A stretch of DNA of 64,000 nt, taken from positions 1 through 64,000 of the forward strand of contig CAVRGW010000002.1 in NCBI GenBank assembly GCA_963720885.1, in the 5' to 3' direction. Positions within the stretch are counted from its first letter, which is position 1. Each line of letters begins with the position of its first letter. The notes beneath the pieces were generated by a model. The model ran no database searches, had not been told where the DNA came from, and saw only the letters and a program-made list of their open reading frames with translations. Below, piece by piece: positions 41,635-49,959 of the stretch. Position numbers and translations under genes: made by a program. The DNA is from DATLLN01 sp963720885 (GTDB taxonomy: Bacteria; Actinomycetota; Thermoleophilia; Gaiellales; JAICJC01).

Positions 41635-43920
41635 TCAAGCCTGTGGTTCGCCGCTGTCCGGATCATCGTCCACCGGGACCGTCGCCGCCGGCTGGGGCTG
41701 ACGCTCGTCCTCGGGCTCGTCGTCCACGAGTAGCGCCACGATGCCGGCCCTGTCGAGCACGATCAGCTCGCGATGGCGCGCGCCCCGGCGCAGGGCTAGG
41801 TCAAAGAGCTCCGCGCGGGTCATCGCATCGAGCACGTCGGGCGGCGGCAGCGGCGGCGGCGACCCGTCGTCGGCCCGCGCGCCGCCGTTCGGCGCCGGAG
41901 CCGCCGGTGCGCGTGTCAGCTTCTGCCACTCCTGGGCGGGAACCTCGGACAGGCGGCGCCGGCGGCGCATCCACCAGATGCCGGTACCCAGCAGCACCAG
42001 CCCCAGCACGAGCAGCACGGCCGGAACCACGAGCACCCACAGCGCGAGCGAGGCGACCGTCGCCGGCAGCGGGATCGGTGCATCGGTGAGCTGGCGCGGC
42101 TGGCAGCGCGGGGCGCTGGTGCCCCGCAGGAACCCAGCAACCGGCGTGTCCGCGGTGTTGCTGACGCTCGCCGAACCCGCGAGCAGGCACTGGGTCAAGG
42201 TCGACGCGTGGTAGCGAAGCCAGATCAGGCCGAGCATGTCGCTCTGGGTCAGGTCGGATGCCGTTCCGCTGAGCACCGCGGTGGCGGCACTGGGCGCACG
42301 GCTGAGGGGCAGCGCCAGCACGCGGTTGACCAGTCCGCTCAGCACGCGGCCCTGCCGCGCCGCCTGGTCGGCGTCGTCCTGGGCATTGTCGATCTGGCCG
42401 CTGCGCATGTAGATCGCCGCCTGGTCGCCGTCGAGCTCCACCTTGCCCTTGGCGAACGTCGCACCGGGCGCCTTGTCCTGGGGCGGGATCGTCACCGCCT
42501 GCGGATTGTGGACGACGATCCCACCCAGCCCGTTGACCATCGACACGAGCTGGCGCAGGTCGAGCGCGACGATGTGGTTGATGGGCGTATCGAGCGACTC
42601 GCGGAGATTCCTGGTCACTAGCGGCAGGCCCCCGGCGCGGTAGGCGTCGTCGAGCGTGGGCGTCTGCGAGCCGCCGGCCGGCAGCCGCGCCGAGCGAGGC
42701 ACATAGAGGGTCGAGATCCGGTTGTGGCCCGGCTGGGTGGAGAGCAGCACCACCGAGATCGCCGTGCGGCCGCCCGATGGCGCCGAACCGGCGATCAGCG
42801 TCACCTGCGGGGAGGCGGTCATCGAGCCGCCCGGCGTCAGCTCGCGACGCACCGAGGTCGACACGTGCGCGTTCGAGCTGTGCAGCTCGTCGACCAGCTG
42901 CAGGTACTTCCACACACCGACGCCGCCGACTGCGACAACCGCAGCGACCACCGCGCTCGCCGCCACGGCCCACGGGCGGACGCGGCGGCGCCGACGAGGT
43001 CGTTTTCGCGGGGGCGCGGCGACCAGATCCGGTACGGGCTCGGGCTCGGGCGCGCGGGCAGCCGCCGGCTCGGGCTCGGGCTCCGGTTCGGGCTCGGGCT
43101 CGGGCTCCTGCTCAAGTTCCGGCTCCGGCTCCGGGTCGGATTCCGGCTCTGGCTCTGGCTCTGGCTGGGGTTCCGGTTCGGGCCCCGGCTTGGACACGGC
43201 CACGGGCTCGGGCTCCGGTTCGGGCTCCGGTTCGGGCTCGGGTTCGGGTTCGGGTTCCGGTTCGACCACGGGAGGCGGCGGCGTCACGGTTACCACTGGC
43301 GGCGGCGGGGCGGACGCCGCCGGTGACGGGACCGGCGAACGCAGCGGGGCGCTCCGCAGACGTGCCCGGCGCGCCGGGCGCCGGGCACGGCGCTCAGCTG
43401 CGGCGGCGCGGCGGTCGCGGGCGGATGCGGCCGTTCTCGAGGCGCCGCGGCGGACCGATGCGGCAACCCAGATGCACGCGGCGATCGCGGCCGCCGCAGC
43501 CCTCCGGACACCACGCGCGGTCGCTGCGCCAGAGCGGCCGGCCGCGCGCGCAGCGGCGCCGACCGCGGACGCCAGCACCACGGCGCCCAAGCCGACGGCG
43601 ACGGCCGCGCGGCGAGCGGCCCGCGCCGCGAGCCGGCCCACGGCGGCGGCGCCGCGGCCGATCGCCACGATCGCCGCGACCACCCAGCGGCCGACGGCGC
43701 GAAAGGCCAGGGCGATCCCGGTGGCGACGCCGACGGCGGCGTGGGCGAGCGAGCCCGCGCCGCTGCGCACCGACGGCCGCGTCCCGTCGTCGATGTCGTC
43801 CCACTCCGTGCGCTCGTCCGCCATCAGGCGCAGCAGCAGCGCTACCACCGCGAGCACCATGACGACCGAGACACCGGTCGAGATCACGATCCATTCGTGC
43901 TGGCTCAGCACAACGTCCAA
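41635..43920 (-). CDS. LytR-CpsA-Psr (LCP) family protein with Pro-Glu repeats and long Ala/Arg N-terminus
   Basis: A 761-residue membrane protein of unusual build. In order: an N-terminal helix (about residues 12-32), a 150-residue Ala/Arg-rich segment with several hydrophobic stretches, a Pro-Glu repeat region (about 215-297), and a basic patch (PPRKRPRRRRRVRP). Then come a membrane helix (about 315-338) and an LCP-type catalytic domain (SVVLLSTQPGHNRISTLYVPRSARL; INHIVALDLRQLVSMVNGLGGI; DGDQAAIYMRSG). Last are a second membrane helix (about 620-650) and an acidic cytoplasmic tail. LCP enzymes move undecaprenyl-linked glycopolymers onto peptidoglycan. The usual catalytic Arg/Asp set is only partly evident, so activity is unproven. 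Confidence 0.82.
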   Translation of the reverse strand: MDVVLSQHEWIVISTGVSVVMVLAVVALLLRLMADERTEWDDIDDGTRPSVRSGAGSLAHAAVGVATGIALAFRAVGRWVVAAIVAIGRGAAAVGRLAARAARRAAVAVGLGAVVLASAVGAAARAAGRSGAATARGVRRAAAAAIAACIWVAASVRRGASRTAASARDRRAAAAERRARRPARRARLRSAPLRSPVPSPAASAPPPPVVTVTPPPPVVEPEPEPEPEPEPEPEPEPEPVAVSKPGPEPEPQPEPEPEPESDPEPEPELEQEPEPEPEPEPEPEPAAARAPEPEPVPDLVAAPPRKRPRRRRRVRPWAVAASAVVAAVVAVGGVGVWKYLQLVDELHSSNAHVSTSVRRELTPGGSMTASPQVTLIAGSAPSGGRTAISVVLLSTQPGHNRISTLYVPRSARLPAGGSQTPTLDDAYRAGGLPLVTRNLRESLDTPINHIVALDLRQLVSMVNGLGGIVVHNPQAVTIPPQDKAPGATFAKGKVELDGDQAAIYMRSGQIDNAQDDADQAARQGRVLSGLVNRVLALPLSRAPSAATAVLSGTASDLTQSDMLGLIWLRYHASTLTQCLLAGSASVSNTADTPVAGFLRGTSAPRCQPRQLTDAPIPLPATVASLALWVLVVPAVLLVLGLVLLGTGIWWMRRRRRLSEVPAQEWQKLTRAPAAPAPNGGARADDGSPPPLPPPDVLDAMTRAELFDLALRRGARHRELIVLDRAGIVALLVDDEPEDERQPQPAATVPVDDDPDSGEPQA
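43030..43275. repeat. hexamer tandem repeat coding for (Pro-Glu)n
   Basis: Near-perfect hexamers (GGCTCG, GGTTCG, GGCTCC variants on the plus strand) run through about 240 bases of the LCP gene, encoding alternating Pro and Glu. The third-base variation is patchy, as expected for slippage-driven expansion, and the block is interrupted by short unique segments (near 43180-43205). Confidence 0.9.
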
Positions 43921-44359
43921 CTCCCGGAGCCTCTAGCCAATGCCGCGCACCCCCGGTTCGCATCGTGCCACACCCCCGTGGTGACACGCGGCGAGCCTAC
44001 GCTGTGCGGCCCATGCGGTCAACGCGCTCAGTGGTGCACAACACCCTGGCCGTTTCCGCGTTGTCAGGTTCTTTTCCCGCCCGGTCGGTCGGACCAAACA
44101 CACTCTGCTCCACCGGGTGTGCGCTATCACTCCTGCCAGGGGACGATCGACGACGTGGGGGCTCCTGGTACTTGACGGATTGCGTTCCGCGATGGATGGT
44201 TGAGTTCCCACATTTCGTGGAGTGGCTCTGGTGGGGTTCGATGCACCGACCGACGGCTCACCGCCCCCGGTGACCGGCGGAGTGCGTTCAGCGGAGGACC
44301 CGGTTCACGCCGAAGGCCGGGATCACCTGACGAGTTCGGCAATCGCAGGAGGCGCGTTG
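43921..44359. other. 440-base divergent leader with several inverted repeats
   Basis: Separates the divergent LCP and propeller genes. It is lower in GC around 44160-44225. Before the plus-strand gene there is a G/C-rich folded segment: GCGGAGGACCCGG near 44291 and CCGGGATC near 44317 can pair, and TGACGAGTTCGGC follows. This GCGGAGGACCC element recalls the first half of actinobacterial ydaO (c-di-AMP) leaders, but the rest of that aptamer is not recognisable. An AGGAGG site at 44347-44352 serves ATG 44360. Confidence 0.35.
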
Positions 44360-45586
44360 ATGAGAGTGCATAGGAACGTTCGACGAGGCGTTGCAGCCGC
44401 CGTTGTGGGTCTGGCAGCCCTTGCGGTGATGCCGGCCTCGGCGTTTGCGCTGACCAGTACCCCCGACTCGACGACGTGGGGCACGACCGGCAAGGTCTAC
44501 GCCCTCGCCAAGAACGGGAACACGCTGTTCGTGGGCGGGACGTTCAAGAAGATGATCTCCCCCGACGGCACCCAGAAGTTTTCGAAGATGAAGAACCTGG
44601 CGGCGGTCGACATGACCACCGGCGCCCCGATCACCACCTGGCAGCCGATCGTCGAGGAGCTGGGCACCGACAAGGCCCCCACGATCCGCGCGATGGCGGT
44701 GTCGCCCGACGGCAGCACGCTCTACGTCGGCGGCCGGTTCGACTCGATCAACGGCGTGGCGGTCGACAACTTCGCCGCGCTGTCGACCGACACCGGCGCC
44801 GTGGTAATCAACCCGACGTTCTCGCCGAACGTCAACAAGGCGGTGGAGGCTATCGTCGTCGGCACCGACAAGGTGTTCATCGGCGGATCGTTCAAGAAGG
44901 TCAACAACCAGGACCGGCTGCGGCTGGCGGCGATCAACTTCGACGGCACGCTGAATCCTGACTGGAAGCCGATGGCCAACGCGGTCGTCCGGTCGATGGC
45001 CTTCGCACCGGATGCCAACACGCTGTTCGTCGGCGGCCTGTTCTCGACCGTCAACAGCACGAGCCGGCAGTCGATCGCCAGGGTCAACCTGACCACCGGC
45101 GCGCTCGATCCGTGGGCGGTGCCGTCCGGCACCATCAACAACCCGCAGACCGCCTGGGCGATCGTGCCCCGCGGCAACCGCGTCTACGTCGGCACCGGCC
45201 ACGGCCCGAACTTCCTCTCGGCATTCCGGCTGGACAACGGCAACATCGGCTCGCAGGTCTGGCGGTACGACGCGGTCGGCAACTTCGAGAGCCTGGCGCT
45301 GAACGCGGACGGCACGCAGCTGTTCGCGGGCGGCCACTTCGGCACCGCGGCCCTGCAGCAGCACGTCTGCGGCAGCACCCCGTGGCTCCGTGGGCTGGTC
45401 TCGTTCAACCCCGGCACCGGCCAGCCGATCTGCTCGCCGCTCTGGCTTCCGCAGATGGAGCCACACGGCGCCAACTACACCGGAGGCTGGTGCATGTTGA
45501 TCACCGACAGCCAGCTGTGGGTGGGTGGGTACTTCACCTCGATCAGCGGCGTGCCGACGCACAACCTGGCGCGCTTCACGCTCTAG
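44360..45586 (+). CDS. secreted beta-propeller protein, paralog 1
   Basis: A 408-residue protein with signal peptide (residues 1-32, ending PASAFA). It has six or seven repeats of the pattern L(F/Y)VGGxF: NTLFVGGTFKKM, STLYVGGRFDSING, KVFIGGSFKKVNN, NTLFVGGLFSTVN, NRVYVGTGHG, TQLFAGGHFG and SQLWVGGYFTSI, so a propeller of delta-60/DUF5122 style. Two Cys near the C-terminus may form a disulphide. It shares about half of its residues by eye with the next gene. A strong AGGAGG site and a following terminator define a complete transcription unit. Confidence 0.85.
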   Translation: MRVHRNVRRGVAAAVVGLAALAVMPASAFALTSTPDSTTWGTTGKVYALAKNGNTLFVGGTFKKMISPDGTQKFSKMKNLAAVDMTTGAPITTWQPIVEELGTDKAPTIRAMAVSPDGSTLYVGGRFDSINGVAVDNFAALSTDTGAVVINPTFSPNVNKAVEAIVVGTDKVFIGGSFKKVNNQDRLRLAAINFDGTLNPDWKPMANAVVRSMAFAPDANTLFVGGLFSTVNSTSRQSIARVNLTTGALDPWAVPSGTINNPQTAWAIVPRGNRVYVGTGHGPNFLSAFRLDNGNIGSQVWRYDAVGNFESLALNADGTQLFAGGHFGTAALQQHVCGSTPWLRGLVSFNPGTGQPICSPLWLPQMEPHGANYTGGWCMLITDSQLWVGGYFTSISGVPTHNLARFTL

Positions 45587-45601
45587 TAGCGCACGCTGGG
45601 A

Positions 45602-45643
45602 GGGCGGTGCGTCCCGGGAGACCCGGACGCACCGCCCTTTTTT
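45602..45643 (+). terminator. rho-independent terminator
   Basis: A perfect 13-base stem GGGCGGTGCGTCC / GGACGCACCGCCC with a ten-base loop, followed by TTTTTT, 15 bases after the stop of propeller paralog 1. It is the clearest intrinsic terminator in the window. Confidence 0.93.
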
Positions 45644-45736
45644 GTGCGTTGTTCGACCCACTTCCTCACCGCGTCGATGGCGGATAGAATGGCGCCGTCT
45701 CCCGGACTCCACTTCCGGGACAGAGGGAGGTCACAC

Positions 45737-46960
45737 GTGACGTATGACGGCGCACACCGCCGCGGTGTTCGTGCTGTGCTCGTGCTCGCAGCGCTGCTGG
45801 GCGCGGCGTTGCTGGCGCCCGCCAGCGCGAGCGCGCTGAGCGAGCAGGCGGACGCGGGAACCTGGGGCGCGCACGGGCGAGTCCTCGCGATGGTCCGGCT
45901 GGGGAACACGATGTTCATCGGGGGCCGGTTCGACCGCATCCAGTCCCCCGACGGCAAGACACGGATCGCTGCCGACAACCTGGCGGCGATCGATCTGACC
46001 ACTGGCCAGCCCGTTCCCGGGTTCAACGGGGGCGTCGGGCTGACCACCGGCAAGCCCCAGGTCGACTCGCTGGCGGTCTCCTCGGACGGCACCCAGCTGT
46101 TCGTCGGCGGCAAGTTCAACCTGGTGGACGGCCAGCCGAAATCGTTCTTCGCGGCGCTCTCACCGCAGACCGGCGCGATCGAACAGACGTTCAACGGAGC
46201 CACCTTCTCGGGCGCCGTGCACGCCATCCTGGTCGGCCCGTCGAGGATCTACGTCGGCGGGGCCTTCAAGAAGATCAATGCCAAGTCCCACCCTTATCTC
46301 GCGGCGCTGATGCCGGACGGGACGCTCGATACGCAGTGGGTCTCACACCCCGACAACCTGGTGCGGGCACTGACCCCGTCCAGCGACTGGTCGACGATCT
46401 TCGTCGGCGGCCTGTTCGAAAACGTCGACGGCTCCGGCCGCATCTCCGTGGCCCGAGTCAGCGCCGCCAGCGGCGCGCTGAACGCTTGGACGATCCCGGC
46501 CGGGGTGATCGACTCGCCGCAAACCGCATGGGACATCGTGGTCGACGGTTCGGTGGTCTATATCGGCTTTGGTCGCGGCCCGAACTACCTCGCGGCGTTT
46601 CGGCTCGACAATGGAGCGAGCGGCGACCAGATCTGGCGATTCAAGACGCAGGGCAACGTCGAGGGCCTGGCGATGGCGCCCGACCACTCGCGGCTGTTCT
46701 TCAGCGGCCACTTCGGCACCGCAGTGCTCAACCAGCGGGTCTGCAACGGCCCGTTCCTGCGCGGCCTGGCATCCGTCAACCCGGCGACCGGCACCATCAT
46801 CTGCGACTGGATTCCGCAGATCACGCCGTACGGCAACAACTACATCGGCGTGTGGTGCCTCGACCTCGAGGACGGCGCGCTGTGGGCCGGCGGCAAGATC
46901 ACCACGGTGGGCGGCGTCACCCACCTCGGCTTCGCGCGGTTCACGCTGAGCGCGATCTGA
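45737..46960 (+). CDS. secreted beta-propeller protein, paralog 2
   Basis: A 407-residue paralog of the preceding gene: signal peptide (residues 1-35), then repeats NTMFIGGRFDRIQ, TQLFVGGKFNLVDG, SRIYVGGAFKKINA, STIFVGGLFENVDG, VVYIGFGRG, SRLFFSGHFG and GALWAGGKITTVGG. The Cys residues near the C-terminus are conserved with paralog 1. GTG 45737 is set by a GGGAGG site six bases upstream. Its own leader does not resemble that of paralog 1, so the two are probably controlled separately despite being a tandem duplication. Confidence 0.85.
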   Translation: MTYDGAHRRGVRAVLVLAALLGAALLAPASASALSEQADAGTWGAHGRVLAMVRLGNTMFIGGRFDRIQSPDGKTRIAADNLAAIDLTTGQPVPGFNGGVGLTTGKPQVDSLAVSSDGTQLFVGGKFNLVDGQPKSFFAALSPQTGAIEQTFNGATFSGAVHAILVGPSRIYVGGAFKKINAKSHPYLAALMPDGTLDTQWVSHPDNLVRALTPSSDWSTIFVGGLFENVDGSGRISVARVSAASGALNAWTIPAGVIDSPQTAWDIVVDGSVVYIGFGRGPNYLAAFRLDNGASGDQIWRFKTQGNVEGLAMAPDHSRLFFSGHFGTAVLNQRVCNGPFLRGLASVNPATGTIICDWIPQITPYGNNYIGVWCLDLEDGALWAGGKITTVGGVTHLGFARFTLSAI

Positions 46961-46966
46961 ACGTCA

Positions 46967-47004
46967 CCGGGGGTGCCGCGGACTCCCCTCCGCGGCACCC
47001 CCGG
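46967..47004. terminator. bidirectional hairpin between convergent genes
   Basis: CCGGGGGTGCCGCGG and CCGCGGCACCCCCGG form a perfect 15-base stem around ACTCCCCT, between the stops of propeller paralog 2 and the beta-helix gene. No T-run is present; it probably acts by stem strength or in a factor-dependent way. Confidence 0.7.
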
Positions 47005-47014
47005 ATGTTCGCGC

Positions 47015-48514
47015 CTACTTGAACAACGCGCTACCGCTGCGGTCGTTGCCGGCCGCGGTCCACTGCGCCCACGTCACGCGGGTGCCCTTCCACAGGAATG
47101 CCCGGGTCGCGGAACTTCCCGGAATCGTGTAGTGGTTGTTCAGGAAGCGGTTGTTCCAGCTCGTGAAGACCGCCAAGTTCAGCGGCTTCTCGGCCTCGCG
47201 GAGCCCGGCCAGCCCGTTCGGCGTCAGCGACATCGTGTTGTCGTGGACGTACGCGTTTCGGATCTGATGCGCGCCCAGAGCGGACGCCGGATCCTTGCGG
47301 CCCGTGTTGCCGAGCGTGATCGCGCCGCCGGCGTTGCCGGAGACGTTGTTCCCGGCGATCGTCGCATCCGGCGTGTTGAGCACCGTGATGCCACCGCGCT
47401 TGTTGTTGCGCACGGTGTTGTTGGTGATCGTCAGCTTGTAGCTGACCTCCACCCGGATACCGTCGGCCGTGTTGCCCTCGCTGGTGTTGCCGTCGAGGAT
47501 CACGCCGTTGTCCAGCAGGTCGATCCAGATGCCGTTGCACAGGTTGTTCACGAAGTGGTTGTTGCGCACGGCGAGGTTCGTCGCCTTGACCCACTTGGCG
47601 CCACCCGCAGCGGAGCACTGCCCGCCGGGCGAGCCGAACTCCGCAACGTTGTTGTGCTGCACCGTGTTGCCCTGAACGAGGATGCCGGCACCATGGCCGG
47701 TGATACCGAACTGGCCGTTGTCGCGCACCATGTTGTTCAGCACCTTGGCTCCGTCGTTGCCGGTGATCCCGGCCAGGTGGTTGCTGTAGCTGGTGACGTT
47801 GCTGATCGTCCAGCCGGAGTTGCCGGTGACGACGCCCGTCCCGGTGGTCTTGCGGATGGTCAACCCGGTGACGGTCACGCCCTTGGCGTTGCCGATGATC
47901 CCGTCGAGCGCTTTGGCGAGATCGACCCTGTGGCCGACCGGGCTCGAGCCCAGCGTGATCGTCTTGGCGTCGTAGTCGATGAAGTACTCACCGGCGCCGA
48001 CGGTGGATGCGCCGGATCCGAGCACGTTGCCGTTGACCTTGACCCCGGCCTTCCAGAGACCGGCGTCGTCGAGGAACAGGTCGTCCGCGTACTTGCCCTG
48101 CGGATGGCTCATCGGTACGCCGCCCCAGCCGCCCATCTGCGCGGTCGGCTTGAGCGCCGAGTCGTGAGCGACCCAGACCGAGCCTGACTTGCTCCACCCG
48201 GAGATCGTGCGGCTCCCGTCGATGATGGCGCCGGCGGCGCCGTTCAGAACGTCGCCGTCTCGGGCGACGATCGGCTTGGCGATCCGGTAGGTGCCCGGCG
48301 CAAAGCAGAACGTCGTCCTGGCCGGATGCGACGAGACCGCCGCAACCGCGTCATCGGACGGCGTCAGCTTGACCCCCGTGCACCCTGCGGCGCCGGCGGA
48401 TGGAGCCGCCGATGACGCCAGCCCGGCGACAGCCGCGATTCCCATGAGCATGAGCTTCGTCACGAGCGGCGCGCGTTTTGCCCACGCACCGCCAGTCTTG
48501 GTCTGTGAAACCAC
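47015..48514 (-). CDS. secreted right-handed beta-helix protein
   Basis: A 499-residue protein: signal peptide (about residues 15-43), an N-terminal entry (FCFAPGTYRIAKPIVARDGDVL, ISGWSKSGSVWVAHDSALKP) and then a long parallel beta-helix with many NN-turns (VTVTGLTIRKTTGTGVV, AKVLNNMVRDNGQFGITGHG, ILVQGNTVQHNNVAEFG, NLAVRNNHFVNNLCNGIWID, LTITNNTVRNNKRGGITVLN). This is the DUF1565/right-handed beta-helix type seen in extracellular polysaccharide lyases and surface proteins. GTG 48514 is set by a GAGGAGGGGG stretch. Catalytic residues are not assigned. Confidence 0.85.
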   Translation of the reverse strand: MVSQTKTGGAWAKRAPLVTKLMLMGIAAVAGLASSAAPSAGAAGCTGVKLTPSDDAVAAVSSHPARTTFCFAPGTYRIAKPIVARDGDVLNGAAGAIIDGSRTISGWSKSGSVWVAHDSALKPTAQMGGWGGVPMSHPQGKYADDLFLDDAGLWKAGVKVNGNVLGSGASTVGAGEYFIDYDAKTITLGSSPVGHRVDLAKALDGIIGNAKGVTVTGLTIRKTTGTGVVTGNSGWTISNVTSYSNHLAGITGNDGAKVLNNMVRDNGQFGITGHGAGILVQGNTVQHNNVAEFGSPGGQCSAAGGAKWVKATNLAVRNNHFVNNLCNGIWIDLLDNGVILDGNTSEGNTADGIRVEVSYKLTITNNTVRNNKRGGITVLNTPDATIAGNNVSGNAGGAITLGNTGRKDPASALGAHQIRNAYVHDNTMSLTPNGLAGLREAEKPLNLAVFTSWNNRFLNNHYTIPGSSATRAFLWKGTRVTWAQWTAAGNDRSGSALFK

Positions 48515-48642
48515 GAGTTCTCCCCCTCCTCGGCGAATGACCGACACAATCAGTCAAGCAGCGGGAACCGTGAGGGGATTGAACGCGCCGTAAAGCTCGC
48601 GTAAACCCTCTGGGAGCACCGTGTGAGGGCCGGAATCGCGGT

Positions 48643-49851
48643 TCAGGCGCCGTCGATGGCGCGAAGCGTGTCGCAGAGCGCCCTGACGTCCACTTCGATG
48701 TCCGCGTTGACGTCGTACTGGCGCAGATCGCGCGGCGCACGGCCCCGCCCGACCAGGCAGCGGTGGTCGACGCCGTCCAGTTGAGAGCAGAGCCGCCAGT
48801 AGGTCGTGTTCAGCCAGCGCGGGCTGACCAACTCGATCACCGTGGCTCCCGGCGAGCAGAACGCAATGTTGGCGAGGCCTGCCCCGTGCGCCCCGACCAC
48901 GATCTCGGCCGATGCGAACATCTCGGCCTGCTCGCGGACCGTGCGGTCCTCGTTGCGCACCTTGACGAATCCGTGGCAGTCCAGGGCGGCCATCACCTGG
49001 GTCTCGTTGACCACCCGCCGGGTCAGCGGGTTGGCGCCCCGGCTGACGTAGATCCGCAGCCCGCGCTCCCGCGGTCGGTCGGGCAGCAGCCAGCCACGCA
49101 CGGCGTCAAGCCCCCAGCGGGGGTTCATCCGGGGACCCGAGCCCGGCAGCGACGGCACCACCAACCGCTCGGCCCGGACGTGCGGATGCTCACCCGGGGA
49201 GAGCGTCCGGCCGAGATCCACACCGGCGGCTTCGAGGATCTCACGCTGCCAGCCCTGGCGGTGGTCGACGAACAGCCGGTCGATGTCCGACAGCGGGATC
49301 GCGCGGCGGATCAGCTCCACTCGGGGAGCGATGTCGAGCAGGAAGTGGAAGTAGTTGCCTGCGCCGCGCGCCGCAAGGACGCCGACGGTGCCGTCGACCT
49401 CATGGGTCTTCGGCAGCACTGGCCAGCGGTAGATCGGGTGCTGGGACGCCTCGGGGACGTGCGCCGGCGACATGTCCCAGAGCAGGGTGTCGTCGTTCGT
49501 GATCACGGCCGCGAAGGGGCCGAACACGCGGCCGCGGTGGATGCTGGCCACCATCCGCGCGGGGATCCCCCACTCGGTGTCGCGCTCGAACGCACGCGTG
49601 AATTCGGCGGGCGTCACCAGCGGGTCGTGGCGGACGAGCTGCACGGGGTCGACCACGCGCTGCACGTCGACGCCGGCGCCCGGATGGCTCCGCGCGTAGC
49701 TCTCGGTGCACGCCGCGACATGCTGCGGCACCGGGGCTCCGGAGACCAGGCGTGATGTGCGGCGGGTGATCACGCCGACCATCGGTGTGACATCTCGGGC
49801 GACTCGGTGGAGCTGCGGCCAGACACGCCGCACGAGCCAGCGGCTTCTCAC
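48643..49851 (-). CDS. family 61 glycosyltransferase (DUF563)
   Basis: A 402-residue soluble or peripheral glycosyltransferase. The GT61 pattern runs from GNYFHFLLDIAPRVELI (about residue 165) to the C-terminal block IYVSRGANPLTRRVVNE, VREQAEMFASAEIVVGAHGAGLANIAFCSPGATVIELV (the AHGAGL signature) and WLNTTYWRLCSQL. It probably adds a sugar to a surface polysaccharide. It is encoded with the polyprenyl sugar-phosphate transferase and the GDP-mannose-epimerase-like enzyme on the same strand. GTG start at 49851 with GGGGGTGA before it. Confidence 0.88.
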   Translation of the reverse strand: MRSRWLVRRVWPQLHRVARDVTPMVGVITRRTSRLVSGAPVPQHVAACTESYARSHPGAGVDVQRVVDPVQLVRHDPLVTPAEFTRAFERDTEWGIPARMVASIHRGRVFGPFAAVITNDDTLLWDMSPAHVPEASQHPIYRWPVLPKTHEVDGTVGVLAARGAGNYFHFLLDIAPRVELIRRAIPLSDIDRLFVDHRQGWQREILEAAGVDLGRTLSPGEHPHVRAERLVVPSLPGSGPRMNPRWGLDAVRGWLLPDRPRERGLRIYVSRGANPLTRRVVNETQVMAALDCHGFVKVRNEDRTVREQAEMFASAEIVVGAHGAGLANIAFCSPGATVIELVSPRWLNTTYWRLCSQLDGVDHRCLVGRGRAPRDLRQYDVNADIEVDVRALCDTLRAIDGA

Positions 49852-49959
49852 GAGTTCACCCCCCCATGGACGCCATCGGGAATCCTTCGTGGTTCCGCAC
49901 TTCGATCATACGATCAGACCGGACAACGGTCAACGCCGCGATCGGCGCGATGTACGAGC

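Noticed and set aside
43030..43275. Plus-strand frame with Gly-Ser repeats (about 42722-43936)
   Set aside because: The Gly-Ser repeat is the antisense reading of the Pro-Glu repeat. The LCP domain and membrane helices support the minus strand.
44222..44359. Upstream extension of propeller paralog 1
   Set aside because: The extension lacks coding character and includes the leader fold. AGGAGG before ATG 44360 and the signal peptide fix the start.
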